A DNA stretch of 64,000 nt from Pseudomonas sp. Q11 (GTDB lineage Bacteria; Pseudomonadota; Gammaproteobacteria; Pseudomonadales; Pseudomonadaceae). Of the stretch, positions 1 through 8,791 are shown piece after piece; the stretch's first letter is position 1; every line of letters begins with the position of its first letter. Position numbers and translations under genes: made by a program. Below the pieces are notes generated by a model, which saw nothing but the letters and a program-made list of their open reading frames with translations, was not told where the DNA came from and did no database searches. Location of the stretch: positions 93,721 through 157,720 of the forward strand of contig NZ_JAKNQY010000013.1 of the NCBI RefSeq assembly GCF_024494355.1, read 5' to 3'.

Positions 1-9
1 GCGGTTCAA

Positions 10-165
10 TGTGGGAGCAAAGCTTGCTCGCGAGGACTGAGCCACATTCAACATGGATGCAATCTGCCCCCGCGCTGTCGCGAGCAAGCTTTGCTCCCAC
101 AGAAGATGTGTTGAACATGGATGCACGCTAGCGTACCCGCCATCGCGAGCAGGTTCGTACACAGG
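10..165. repeat. REP palindrome pair plus degenerate third copy
   Basis: An inverted pair of REP-type elements: one arm near 10-35, the opposite arm near 75-101, both carrying GCGAGCAAGCTTTGCTCCCAC or its complement. A decayed third copy sits near 141-165 (catcgcgagcaggttcg). These are the AAGCTT variant of the repeat found elsewhere in the window as GCGAGCAGGCTCGC. Positions 1-283 hold no gene; the rest is presumably the promoter of the downstream MFS gene. Confidence 0.85.
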
Positions 166-283
166 GGCGGTGGCCAGACCGGCTAGTGAACCAGCTGATT
201 TTTAAATACCCCCCACCAGATTTCAGTTTGCTCCGCCCCTCACATCCCAGCCTAAATGGAGCTTTATTCAGCAAGGCTCTGTT

Positions 284-1471
284 ATGGAAAACGTTCGAAC
301 TTCAAGCACCCACGCCGTCTGGCTGATGGTCAGCGTGGTGTTGGTGGCACTGAACCTGCGCCCCTCTATGGCGGCGGTCGGGCCGTTGTTGTCAGCCATT
401 CGCGGCGAGGTGCCGCTGAGTTTCAGCACCGCTTCGTTACTGACCATGTTGCCGGTCATGGCCATGGGCCTGGCGATGTTTTTGGGCATGCGCATTGCCC
501 TGCGCATCGGTGAGCACCGCACCATCGTGCTGTCGCTGCTGATCATCGGTATCGCCACGGCATCGCGCCTGTACCTGGACAGCGCTGCCGAGCTGATTAT
601 CAGCGCGGTGCTGGCGGGGATCGGCATCGCCCTGATCCAGGCCGTGATGCCGGCACTGATCAAATCGCGCTTCGCCAACAATGTCTCGTTGTTCATGGGC
701 CTGTACGTCACGTCCATCATGGGCGGCGCGGCGATTGCCGCGTCGTTTTCACCGTTCGTCCTGGCGCAGACCGGCAGTTGGCGTATCGGCCTGGCGATCT
801 GGGCACTGCTGGCGCTGATCGCCCTGGGCTGCTGGTATGCCCAGCGCGCGGCCGTCACGCCTTTGCCCGAAGCTGCGGCGCAGCGCCAGGAATCGTTTTT
901 CAGCAATTCGCGGGCCTGGCTGCTGGCGATCTTCTTCGGCCTCGGCACCGCCTCCTACACCTGCGTACTGGCGTGGCTGGCACCGTACTACGTGGAGAAA
1001 GGCTGGAGCGAACAGCACGCCGGCCTGCTGCTGGGGTTCCTCACCGCGATGGAAGTATTGTCCGGCCTCGTCACCCCGGCGATTGCCAACCGCAGCCAGG
1101 ACAAGCGCCTGGTCCTGGCCGTTTTACTAGCCCTGATCATCGCTGGTTTCTGCGGCCTGATCCTCAGCCCGGACCGCTTCAGTCTGTTGTGGCCTTGCCT
1201 GCTGGGGCTGGGCATTGGCGGTCTGTTCCCGATGAGCCTGATCGTGTCCCTTGATCACCTGGACAACCCACGTCGGGCCGGTGGTCTGACGGCGTTCGTG
1301 CAAGGTATCGGCTACCTGATCGCCGGGCTCTCGCCGTTGATTGCCGGGATGATCCGCGATCAGTTGGGCAGCTTCGAATGGGCCTGGTGGTCGCTCACAG
1401 CGGTCATGGCGCTGATGATCGTGATGGTCCTGCGCTTCAATCCCAACCAATACGCGCGACATATCAGCTAG
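284..1471 (+). CDS. MFS transporter, CynX/NimT family
   Basis: A 395-residue hydrophobic protein with about twelve membrane segments, the usual length for a major facilitator. The first helix carries LNLRPSMAAVGPLL, a signature of the CynX/NimT (cyanate, 2-nitroimidazole) subfamily, so it probably moves a small anionic or heterocyclic compound across the inner membrane; direction and substrate cannot be read. The ATG at 284 is preceded by a weak AAGG. An EamA-family exporter follows on the same strand 111 bp later. Both genes converge on the minus-strand biosynthetic operon that ends at 2501, so a role in exporting its product is possible but unproven. Cyanase (cynS) is not nearby, which argues against a cyanate role. 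Confidence 0.85.
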   Translation: MENVRTSSTHAVWLMVSVVLVALNLRPSMAAVGPLLSAIRGEVPLSFSTASLLTMLPVMAMGLAMFLGMRIALRIGEHRTIVLSLLIIGIATASRLYLDSAAELIISAVLAGIGIALIQAVMPALIKSRFANNVSLFMGLYVTSIMGGAAIAASFSPFVLAQTGSWRIGLAIWALLALIALGCWYAQRAAVTPLPEAAAQRQESFFSNSRAWLLAIFFGLGTASYTCVLAWLAPYYVEKGWSEQHAGLLLGFLTAMEVLSGLVTPAIANRSQDKRLVLAVLLALIIAGFCGLILSPDRFSLLWPCLLGLGIGGLFPMSLIVSLDHLDNPRRAGGLTAFVQGIGYLIAGLSPLIAGMIRDQLGSFEWAWWSLTAVMALMIVMVLRFNPNQYARHIS

Positions 1472-1582
1472 TTGCGTCACGGGCCGCGGTTACCGCGGCC
1501 CTGTGTTTGACACTCACCCATGACGGCCGGCCAATTTGTCTTTCATGACGTTCCGGTATTTGAAAGCAGGAATAAGACCTTG

Positions 1583-2494
1583 ATGAAAAACGTCGGTTTT
1601 GCGGCCGCTCACTGGGGCATGCTCATCTGGGCGATGCTGATCGCGGCGTCATTTTTTGCCGCGGCGCAGGTCAGTCAGTCAATCGATCCGATCCTGCTCA
1701 CGGGACTGCGACTGCTGTTTTCCGCCCTGATGTTCCTGCCGTTGTTACTCCTGAACAACACCTCGCCGGTCTCCGGCAAAGGCCTGCTGGCCCACGCCGT
1801 ACTTGGCCTACTATTGGCGACGTACTTCGGTTCGTTGTTCGAAGCGTTGCGCTACACCTCGGCGGTCAATACCGCGACGCTGTACACGCTGGTGCCGTTG
1901 ATGACCTTGTTCTTCGAGGTATTTCTGTTGCCCAACCCGAGCCTCAAGACCCGCCTGCTGCCGATGTCGGTCGCGGCGATCGGCGCTGTGCTGCTGACCC
2001 TCAAGGGTTCGGCCCCGGGACAATTGCCGGCACTCTATCCCGTGCTGGTTTTCGGTGCCGGCTGCCTGGCGATGGCGTTGTATTCACCCCTCAGCCAACG
2101 ATTCAAGGCCACCGCGCTGAAAGGTCGCGACCCGGTGACGATGACGTTCTGGAACATGCTGTTCGGTGCGCTGTTTCTGCTGGTGTTTTGCCTGTTCAGC
2201 GGCGGCTGGCGCAGCGCTGTGCAGTTGTCGACGCTGGACATCGGCTGGCTGATGTACCTGGCCGTGTTCGGCACCCTCGCCACGTTCTGGCTGTTGCACC
2301 GGGCAATCGGAGTGATCGCGCCGTCCACGGTGATTTCCTATGTCTACCTCAGCACCCTGTTCGTGACCGTGCTGCACTGGTTCTGGCTCCGGCAGCTACC
2401 GTTGATGATCGAGATCCTCGGTGCTGCACTGGTGGCTATCGGCATGTTGGCACTGGTGCTCAGCAGCCGTAACGCCAGAGCCGTTACGGCTTGA
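1583..2494 (+). CDS. EamA/DMT family transporter
   Basis: A 303-residue inner-membrane protein with ten predicted helices arranged as two EamA repeats; the second begins near the segment VFGAGCLAMALYSPLSQRF. Members export amino acids, nucleotides or metabolites, but the substrate is not readable here. The frame opens upstream at 1520, but I prefer the ATG at 1583 (MKNVGFAAAHWG) because AGGAATAAG lies just upstream and the segment before it is not membrane-like. The stop is only 6 bp from the convergent amidase stop at 2501, with no obvious terminator between them. The HWG start and family length are typical of Pseudomonas DMT exporters. Confidence 0.85.
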   Translation: MKNVGFAAAHWGMLIWAMLIAASFFAAAQVSQSIDPILLTGLRLLFSALMFLPLLLLNNTSPVSGKGLLAHAVLGLLLATYFGSLFEALRYTSAVNTATLYTLVPLMTLFFEVFLLPNPSLKTRLLPMSVAAIGAVLLTLKGSAPGQLPALYPVLVFGAGCLAMALYSPLSQRFKATALKGRDPVTMTFWNMLFGALFLLVFCLFSGGWRSAVQLSTLDIGWLMYLAVFGTLATFWLLHRAIGVIAPSTVISYVYLSTLFVTVLHWFWLRQLPLMIEILGAALVAIGMLALVLSSRNARAVTA

Positions 2495-2500
2495 GGGTGG

Positions 2501-3922
2501 TCAGTACGTCGATGCCGGACGGGGCGTAACCGGACTCCAGCGCTCCAGCTCACGCTCCAGGAAAGCGGCCACCGCCAACAACCGTTCTTCCTGCCAGTGG
2601 GGTCCGACAATCTGGATGCCGATGGGCATCCCGGTGGCCGGGTCAGTTCCGGCGCGGATCACCACGGCCGGGGAACCGCTGAGGCTGAACGGGAACACGA
2701 AGGCATACTGGTCGCGATCCTTCAGGGACTCTCCATGGCGGAACGCGACGTCCGGAAAGACCGGGCAGATGAACAGGTCGTGCTGCTTGAAGAACTTCGC
2801 CAGTTGATAGCGAAACGTATCGATCATGATCCAGTCGCGTTTGACTTCATCCACGGTCAACTCCACCGCCTCGCTCATGTCCAGCAGTTGAGCGATGGCC
2901 GGGGTAAAACGTCGCTTGTTCATGGACTCGAACAGTTGCCGCCAGCCGCGACCGGCGTCGGCGCCGGTGATGAATACCCGCCACAGCACATCGCAGGCCT
3001 CATCAAGCATCGGCGGCGCGACCGTACTCACCTCGGCCACCACCGGGCCCAGGCACCGTTCGACGTGTTGCAAGACCTGGCTCACCGCCGCGCTGACCGG
3101 CGTGCGGCTCGACGCCGAGAACAGCGCCACCCGCAGGCTGGCCAGCGGCTCGCTGTCGGCGAACGGTACATCGACGGTGTCCGGATCCTGCCCGTCGGCA
3201 CCGCTGATCAATTGGCCGAGCAGCGCCAGGTCATCGACATAGCGGCCCATCACGCCAAAGGCCGAGGTCATGTGAAACAGCCCGGAACGGTCATTGGGAA
3301 ACTGACCGGTCAACGGCACCCTTCCCTGGGTCAGTTTCAAACCACAGATGCCATTGAAGTGCGCCGGTATCCGCACACTGCCGCACGCATCGGACGCCAG
3401 CCCGGCCGGCGAACATCCTGCAGCGATCGCCGCCGCCTCACCGCCGCTGCTGCCGCCGGCGGAGCGTTGCAGGTCGTGGGGGTTCAGGGTCCGGCCGTAG
3501 ACCAGGTTTTCGGTTTCGAAGGCCATGCACAGCTCGGGCACATTGCTGATGCCCAGGATGATCGCCCCGGCCTGGCGAAGCCGAGCGACGGCCGTTGCGT
3601 CCTGCTCGCTCGGCTCGCCCAACAGCTCCCCCAGCCCCCGGGACATCTTGAACCCGCGCACATGCAGGACATCCTTGATGGTGATGGGAATGCCATGCAA
3701 CGGACCGCTGATCTGGCCAACGCGCGCCATCTCGTCCGCCTCGCGGGCCTGGCGCCGCAGTTCCTCGACCGGCGCCAACTGGATCAGTGCGTTGATCTGC
3801 CGGTTACGCTCAGCGATGCGTTGCAGGTAAAACTCCAGCAACGTGACACTGGTCAGTACGCCACGTCGCAGCAAACCGGCCATTTCCCGCAGGGTCAGCG
3901 TATCGGGGTTGAACAGGCTCAT
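2501..3922 (-). CDS. amidase signature family hydrolase
   Basis: A 473-residue amidase-signature enzyme. The Ser-cisSer-Lys triad is visible: K83 in TIKD, S158 in GGSSGG and S182 in ACGSVR. The spacings (75 and 24) match those I recall for GatA (K79/S154/S178), so it should be active on a C-N amide bond. No gatB or gatC is adjacent, so it is unlikely to be a tRNA amidotransferase subunit. The start at 3922 has a strong AAGGAGG site and overlaps the aminotransferase stop as ATGA, so the two are translationally coupled. It is the last gene of the six-gene operon; a late amide-cleaving step such as removal of a protecting acyl or aminoacyl group, or release of an amino acid, is an inference. Substrate unknown. 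Confidence 0.87.
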   Translation of the reverse strand: MSLFNPDTLTLREMAGLLRRGVLTSVTLLEFYLQRIAERNRQINALIQLAPVEELRRQAREADEMARVGQISGPLHGIPITIKDVLHVRGFKMSRGLGELLGEPSEQDATAVARLRQAGAIILGISNVPELCMAFETENLVYGRTLNPHDLQRSAGGSSGGEAAAIAAGCSPAGLASDACGSVRIPAHFNGICGLKLTQGRVPLTGQFPNDRSGLFHMTSAFGVMGRYVDDLALLGQLISGADGQDPDTVDVPFADSEPLASLRVALFSASSRTPVSAAVSQVLQHVERCLGPVVAEVSTVAPPMLDEACDVLWRVFITGADAGRGWRQLFESMNKRRFTPAIAQLLDMSEAVELTVDEVKRDWIMIDTFRYQLAKFFKQHDLFICPVFPDVAFRHGESLKDRDQYAFVFPFSLSGSPAVVIRAGTDPATGMPIGIQIVGPHWQEERLLAVAAFLERELERWSPVTPRPASTY

Positions 3923-5259
3923 GACGCCTCCTTGCCGCGCAGCCACTTGTTGGGCAACTGATACATGTTGCGCACCACCAGGGAAAACGCTTTCACCGCC
4001 AGCGCCGGGCGCCGATCGATGGCTTGCAGGGACTCTTCGATCATCGCCAGGACATGCCGCAAGGCTTGCGGGGTGATGTTCAGCGGCGGATAGAACCGTA
4101 ACACCGGGCGTTCGGCCTTTTCATTCATCGAATGCCCGGCGTGGACGCCACGCTTGCCCAGTTCCATGCTCATCAGGGCCTCATAGACCGAACCACGCAG
4201 GCGCAGGCCCGTCATCAAGCCTACGCCCGGCACATCCTCGACGATGTGCGGATAACGCAAGGCCAGTCGTTGCAGGCCGTGGCGCAGCACCCCGCCGTTG
4301 ACGCGCGACAACTCCACCAGGTTGTGTTGCTCGATGTAGTCGATGGCCGCGAGCGCCGAAGCGCAGGCTAGCGGATGCCCGCCATTGGTTCGCGTGTCGG
4401 GTTCGATTTCGCTGAGCGGATACTGGGTGGCCAGGCGCTGGCTGTACATGGCACAAGCGAACGAGGTGTAGCCGCCGGTCAGGCCCTTGGAGAGGATCAT
4501 GATGTCGGGCACCACGTCGTCATATTGCACGGCGAACCATTTGCCGCAGCGCCCGAAACCGGTTTGGATTTCATCCGCCACCAGCAGGGTGCCCGTGGCG
4601 TCGCACAAGGCTCGAAGGTTGGCCATGTAGCCCACCGGGGGCACCTGTAGATGAGCACCGCCCAGGATCGGCTCGACGTACACCGCACAGACACCCTCGC
4701 CCATGGCCTTTTGCAAGGCGGCGAAATCGCCGTAGGGGACACACGTTACGTCGGGGCAAGCGATGCCATAACTGCTGTGATGCTGTTGCTGGCCCAGAAT
4801 GCTCATCGCTGCCAGGGTCTTGCCATGGTAGGAGCCGCTCATTACCACGATCCCGCGCCGCTGGGGCTGGATCCGCAGCGCATAACGCAGGCTCTGCTCG
4901 ACGGCCTCGGCGCCCGAGACCATGAATTGCACGTCGCCCCATTCTCCCGGCACCAGTTGGCAAAGCCGCTCGGACAGTTTGTCTTGAAGCGGATGGCGCC
5001 GGCCTTCCGGGACCCAGGCCAACTGATTCAATTGCGTCTGCACCTGCTCACGCACCGTCGGGTTGCGATGCCCGACGATAAACACCCCGTAGCTGCACGC
5101 ACAATCAATGAAGCGCTTGCCGGTGTGGTCGGTGACATGAATGCCATCGGTCTGCTGTTCAACGCTGGTCTTGCCCAGGCGATACAGCTTGGCCGCCGAT
5201 GCGCTCCAGTACCGCTGGCAATCATCCAGCAGTTGTTCATGCGGCCTGAGTAAGGACAT
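3919..5259 (-). CDS. class III aminotransferase, PLP-dependent (intact active site)
   Basis: A 446-residue fold-type I, class III (ornithine/GABA-type) aminotransferase. Visible landmarks are SGAEAVEQSLRYA (about 115-127), SYHG (143-146, cofactor ring stacking), ADEIQTGFGR (228-237, with D229 for the pyridine nitrogen) and the Schiff-base lysine K258 in ILSKGLTGG. It should transfer an amino group to or from an omega-amino or oxo substrate, which is not identified. The C-terminal extension (IDRRPALAVKAFSLVVRN) is unusual among ordinary acetylornithine aminotransferases. Its start overlaps the end of the upstream aminotransferase-like gene by 23 bp and its stop overlaps the amidase start as ATGA. 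The neighbour is a lysine-less homologue, which suggests the two could form a mixed complex. Confidence 0.88.
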   Translation of the reverse strand: MSLLRPHEQLLDDCQRYWSASAAKLYRLGKTSVEQQTDGIHVTDHTGKRFIDCACSYGVFIVGHRNPTVREQVQTQLNQLAWVPEGRRHPLQDKLSERLCQLVPGEWGDVQFMVSGAEAVEQSLRYALRIQPQRRGIVVMSGSYHGKTLAAMSILGQQQHHSSYGIACPDVTCVPYGDFAALQKAMGEGVCAVYVEPILGGAHLQVPPVGYMANLRALCDATGTLLVADEIQTGFGRCGKWFAVQYDDVVPDIMILSKGLTGGYTSFACAMYSQRLATQYPLSEIEPDTRTNGGHPLACASALAAIDYIEQHNLVELSRVNGGVLRHGLQRLALRYPHIVEDVPGVGLMTGLRLRGSVYEALMSMELGKRGVHAGHSMNEKAERPVLRFYPPLNITPQALRHVLAMIEESLQAIDRRPALAVKAFSLVVRNMYQLPNKWLRGKEAS

Positions 5260-6361
5260 GGCTTAGCGTCTCCTTGATGAGGTGGGCGGCACGTTGAATC
5301 TGTTCGGGACGTGCAGTGATCGGGCAGCGCAAGATCAATTCGCGGCCCTGGGGTGGGCTGATATAAACGCCTTGCTGGTAAAGCGCTTCGCACAACAGGG
5401 ACGGTTGCAGATCATCGGCCAGCGGCAGGCTGACCCAGCCGCCCACGGCTACGGCACCGAATGAAGCAAGGGTTTGCGCCAACTGCTGACCGTTCTCCAG
5501 ACAATGACGAGGCGAGTCGTGGGCCTGCACATAGTCCAGGGCGGCCAGGGCCGCGACACACGCCATCGGGTTACCGGCGGTGGTGCTGCCGTGTTTGGCC
5601 GGACTGCTTCGCCCATAGACCTGCCAGGCCATGCGCTCGCTGCAGGTATAGGTGCCGATGGGAATCGCGCTGCCCCCCAAGGGTCCCCCAAGCACGACAA
5701 TGTCCGGGACAGGACGATAACGCTGGAAACCGAACAGCGTACCCAGGCTACCGAGGCAACTGTGGGTGTCGACCGCGATGACCGGCGCGCAAGCCTGTGC
5801 TGCGCGGGCATGCAACTGCTCGAGCAGGGCAGGATCGAGCAGTTGCAATCGGCCATTGGCGTCCACGCGGATGTTGCTGTGGCACACCGCGAAACAATCA
5901 CTCCAGTCCACCGTGTCCAGGTCAGCGAGATGCCGAATCGCCACTCGCTTGAACCCTAGAAAATTCTGCACGGCCAGATCATCTTGCGCGGCGCTGAGGC
6001 AACGTCCGTAGGTCAGCGCGCCATAATCACCACCCTGGATGAACACGATGGTGTTGCCCTTGGGCTTGAGGCCCTTGCACAACTTCAATGCACCCTCGAA
6101 CGCCTCATCCCCGGAGCTGCACACATAAGAGTTGACGAGCGGCGCGGGCAGCAGCTCGGCCAGGCGTCGGCACAAGGCAATCAGCGGTTCGGACATCAGC
6201 ACCCGGTTGGATAGCCCCATGATGTCCGCTTGGCGACTGACCGCCTCGATCACGGGCGGCACCTGGAAACCGAATCCGCCGGTCAGGTCGATAATCTGCC
6301 GGCCATCGCCGTCGAGGTAGGTCTCGTACTGTCCGCTGATGATGTATTTGTTGTTCTTCAT
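5237..6361 (-). CDS. class III aminotransferase homologue lacking the catalytic lysine
   Basis: A 374-residue protein that aligns with class III aminotransferases in overall plan: a small N-terminal segment, CSSGDEAFEGALKL (81-94, matching SGAEAVEQSLRYA of the next gene), an aspartate D198 in AVDTHSCLG at the cofactor-nitrogen position, and a TTAGNPMACVAALAAL segment (260-275) like GGHPLACASALAAI. The Schiff-base motif, ILSKGLTGG in the neighbour, reads VVLGGPLGG here (223-230), so the lysine is glycine (G226). The SYHG motif is also altered, to GDYGAL. The frame is intact and sits inside the overlapping operon, so it is not simply a pseudogene. It is probably a non-transaminating PLP-fold protein: a partner or regulatory subunit of the adjacent enzyme, or a protein with changed chemistry. 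It starts 8 bp after the oxygenase stop. Confidence 0.8.
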   Translation of the reverse strand: MKNNKYIISGQYETYLDGDGRQIIDLTGGFGFQVPPVIEAVSRQADIMGLSNRVLMSEPLIALCRRLAELLPAPLVNSYVCSSGDEAFEGALKLCKGLKPKGNTIVFIQGGDYGALTYGRCLSAAQDDLAVQNFLGFKRVAIRHLADLDTVDWSDCFAVCHSNIRVDANGRLQLLDPALLEQLHARAAQACAPVIAVDTHSCLGSLGTLFGFQRYRPVPDIVVLGGPLGGSAIPIGTYTCSERMAWQVYGRSSPAKHGSTTAGNPMACVAALAALDYVQAHDSPRHCLENGQQLAQTLASFGAVAVGGWVSLPLADDLQPSLLCEALYQQGVYISPPQGRELILRCPITARPEQIQRAAHLIKETLSHVLTQAA

Positions 6362-6369
6362 GATGAGTC

Positions 6370-7251
6370 TCAGCGATAGCTCAAGGCGTTGAAGATGCGT
6401 CGACGTTCGTCGACGATGGTTTCACGACCGTGCATGACCCGACGGTTGTCGATCATCACCACGTCATGGTCGCGCCAGCCAACCGGGCAGGTGTACTGGC
6501 CGGACACTTCGGCAATTTCCAGCAGAAACCCGGCAGGGATCGGCTGCCCACCCACGGTGTCGATCACCGGAGCTTCGTAGTTGAAGGACGGTCCCAGGAT
6601 GCTGTTGGCAAAGGCCGGACGCTGGCTGAACGCGGACGTGAGGATCGCCGGGGTGCTGAAGGCGTAATGAATCGAATCATCGGCCGGGTTGAAGGAAATA
6701 ACCGTCTGCGGGTCCTCCCCGATGATTTGCCACAGATCCTCGATTTCGACGGCCGCTGGGTCCGACAACGCTGGCGAATAGTGGCAAACCAGGCGACGCC
6801 ATTTTTCCCCCGCAACGGTACGGCTGTAACGGATAGGGTTTTCTTCAAAAAATCGGCGGCAGGCTGGGGACAGTTTCGCCAACACCTTCTCACCGTCACA
6901 CAACGTCGTTTGCGAGCCCTTGCGTGGTGCTTCCTGGCAATAGAACCAAGTCATGTCCGGCCAGAACGGCGAGTTGCCGTTTTCACAGTGCAGACCAACC
7001 GCCTGATGCCCGGCGTCCACCAACTGTGCCGCGCCGCCCACCATGACACGGGCCGGATCCAGGCTCAGCCGTGAGCTGTTTTGCGTGACGTAGGCGCTGA
7101 AATCTTCAGCACTGTGGATACAGTTGCGAAACAGCACGACCCCGTAATGACCCAGCAGCTCATACAGCTCGCTCTTGCCCAGGCTGGCAAAGTGGTGCGA
7201 CTCGACGATGGAGATGTCCGCGGTTTCAAAGTGAAAGGCAGGTGTGGTCAT
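6370..7251 (-). CDS. TauD/clavaminate-synthase-like Fe(II)/2-oxoglutarate oxygenase
   Basis: A 293-residue protein of the TauD/CAS oxygenase superfamily. The iron triad is readable as H88-C-E90 (GLHCENG) and H274 (RRVMHGRE), with an arginine (R284 or R285) about ten residues later for the 2-oxoglutarate carboxylate. HxE rather than HxD is characteristic of the clavaminate synthase/AsnO/VioC-type amino-acid hydroxylases as opposed to TauD itself. It probably hydroxylates or desaturates a free or tethered amino-acid-derived intermediate; whether the substrate is free is unknown. GLHCENGNSPFWPDMTWFYC is close to the usual family core. Its ATG at 7251 lies inside the end of the AMP-ligase gene (26 bp overlap), so the pair is coupled. 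Cytoplasmic, no signal peptide. Confidence 0.87.
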   Translation of the reverse strand: MTTPAFHFETADISIVESHHFASLGKSELYELLGHYGVVLFRNCIHSAEDFSAYVTQNSSRLSLDPARVMVGGAAQLVDAGHQAVGLHCENGNSPFWPDMTWFYCQEAPRKGSQTTLCDGEKVLAKLSPACRRFFEENPIRYSRTVAGEKWRRLVCHYSPALSDPAAVEIEDLWQIIGEDPQTVISFNPADDSIHYAFSTPAILTSAFSQRPAFANSILGPSFNYEAPVIDTVGGQPIPAGFLLEIAEVSGQYTCPVGWRDHDVVMIDNRRVMHGRETIVDERRRIFNALSYR

Positions 7252-8791
7252 TGGATGCAGTCCCTTGCAGAGTGGAAAAAACAGTGGCGATGTCGGCGCG
7301 TTTCGGTCGGCCGGTAACGGTGTAAAGCTGCTCGATCAACGGGTCATCCTGGGTTAATAACCAGAGTCGACTCGGTCGTTCGATGTCGGAAAAACGCCCG
7401 GCGGACCAGGCCACCAGTTCATCGCGCGCCGGTGCCGACTCGACACACAGCAACGCCACCAGGCCGTGGCGCTCATCGAAAAACACCGCGGCATCGTTGA
7501 CGCCGGGGTATTTGCGATACTCCAGCTCAACCTGTTCGGGGCTGACGTTGCGCCCGTTGGGCAGGCAGATCACGTTCTTCTTGCGCCCGTGCACGTAGAG
7601 GTAGCCATCAGCGTCCAGCGCTCCCAGATCGCCGGTGTCCATCCAGCCATCACCGGACATGGAGCAGGCGCTGGGGTCCGTGCCGGAATAGCCGCTGAAC
7701 AGTGAGCTGCTCTTGACCTCGATGGTCTGGTCAGCGCCGATACGCACCTGGACATGGGGCAAGGGTTTGCCCACGCTGCCCAGGCGCTGCTGTTCGAAGG
7801 TGTTCATGCTGACCACCGAGGCGTTCTCGGACAGGCCGTAGCCTTGGTACACAGCAATGCCCCGCTCAGCCAGACCGCGCAGCACATCGATGCTGACCGC
7901 CGCGCCGCCGCAGGTAATATGCACACCCGATTGCAGATAGCCCGCCAGGCGCTCGCCCTGCTCGCCTCCCTCGTCCATTTGTTCCAGGAAGCGATTGACC
8001 ATGACCGGCGGCACCGTCAAGGCCGTTGGCTGGACCTGCAGGATCCAGTCGACCAGACGCTGTGGCGAGGCCCCTGGCTCGCCGAGCAATGCTTCGTTCG
8101 GCGGCAAGAAATGCACGGTTCCGCCCGCCAGCAACGGCAGATAGGCGGCAGTCACCTGTTCGAGCAGCAAACTCAAGGGCACCAGCGACAGGTAACGGCG
8201 ATGAGCATCGGCGGGCATGCGTTGACGCAGCGATGCCAGCACCGCACCGACCGCCTGATTGCTTAACTGCACGCCCTTCGGCCGACTGGTCGTGCCCGAG
8301 GTGTGAATGATTTTGCAGATCCAGTCGTCGTCACCGTTGGGCCTGTGCAACAACGGCTGTTCGATGACCGGCTCGCTGATGTGGCGCAAACGGCTTTCAG
8401 GGAAATTCAACTTCCAACGCTGCGCCAGTGTCCGCTGCCCGGCGGCATCCACCACAAACCCGTCGCAACGCTCGGCCAGGTGTTCAGCCTGGGCCTGGCT
8501 GAAAGCCAACGGCAACGGTAACGCGGTAATCCCGGCAAACAGGCAAGCAAGGTCGGCCACCAGCCAGTCACTGCTGTTACGCGTGGCAACTCCCAAGACC
8601 ACATGATCGCCATGGGCCGGGCTGGGGAAACGCCGTTGCAGTTCGGCGGCCAGATTGAGCGCCCGATGTTCCAGCTCGCCATAGGTCAATGCCACCGGCT
8701 CGCTGCCCGCGGCCGACCAGTCCACCGCGCAGACAGCCTGGCGATTGTCTTGCAACGCTCTTTGCAAGTGATGGATAAACCCTGCGCTCAT
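7226..8791 (-). CDS. stand-alone AMP-dependent acid ligase (ANL superfamily)
   Basis: A 521-residue adenylating enzyme. ANL motifs are in order: IIHTSGTTSRPKG (161-173, ATP phosphate loop), GYGLSENASVV (317-327), WMDTGDLG (383-390), GRKKNVICLPNGRNVSP (402-418, hinge) and a C-terminal TGRPKR (493-498) at the position of the catalytic lysine. It should form an acyl-adenylate from a carboxylic acid, then pass the acyl group to CoA or to another acceptor. No peptidyl or acyl carrier domain is fused to it, and none is encoded nearby. The start at 8791 (MSAGFIHHLQ) overlaps the upstream stop as ATGA; a longer reading frame opens at 9058 but runs through the upstream gene. Pairing of this type of ligase with a thermostable-hemolysin-family gene is, as far as I recall, recurrent in gammaproteobacteria. 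Confidence 0.88.
   Translation of the reverse strand: MSAGFIHHLQRALQDNRQAVCAVDWSAAGSEPVALTYGELEHRALNLAAELQRRFPSPAHGDHVVLGVATRNSSDWLVADLACLFAGITALPLPLAFSQAQAEHLAERCDGFVVDAAGQRTLAQRWKLNFPESRLRHISEPVIEQPLLHRPNGDDDWICKIIHTSGTTSRPKGVQLSNQAVGAVLASLRQRMPADAHRRYLSLVPLSLLLEQVTAAYLPLLAGGTVHFLPPNEALLGEPGASPQRLVDWILQVQPTALTVPPVMVNRFLEQMDEGGEQGERLAGYLQSGVHITCGGAAVSIDVLRGLAERGIAVYQGYGLSENASVVSMNTFEQQRLGSVGKPLPHVQVRIGADQTIEVKSSSLFSGYSGTDPSACSMSGDGWMDTGDLGALDADGYLYVHGRKKNVICLPNGRNVSPEQVELEYRKYPGVNDAAVFFDERHGLVALLCVESAPARDELVAWSAGRFSDIERPSRLWLLTQDDPLIEQLYTVTGRPKRADIATVFSTLQGTASNDHTCLSL

Noticed and set aside
2501..3922. Interpreting the amidase as GatA of a tRNA amidotransferase
   Set aside because: No gatB/gatC neighbour, and the context is a biosynthetic operon, although the triad spacing matches GatA.
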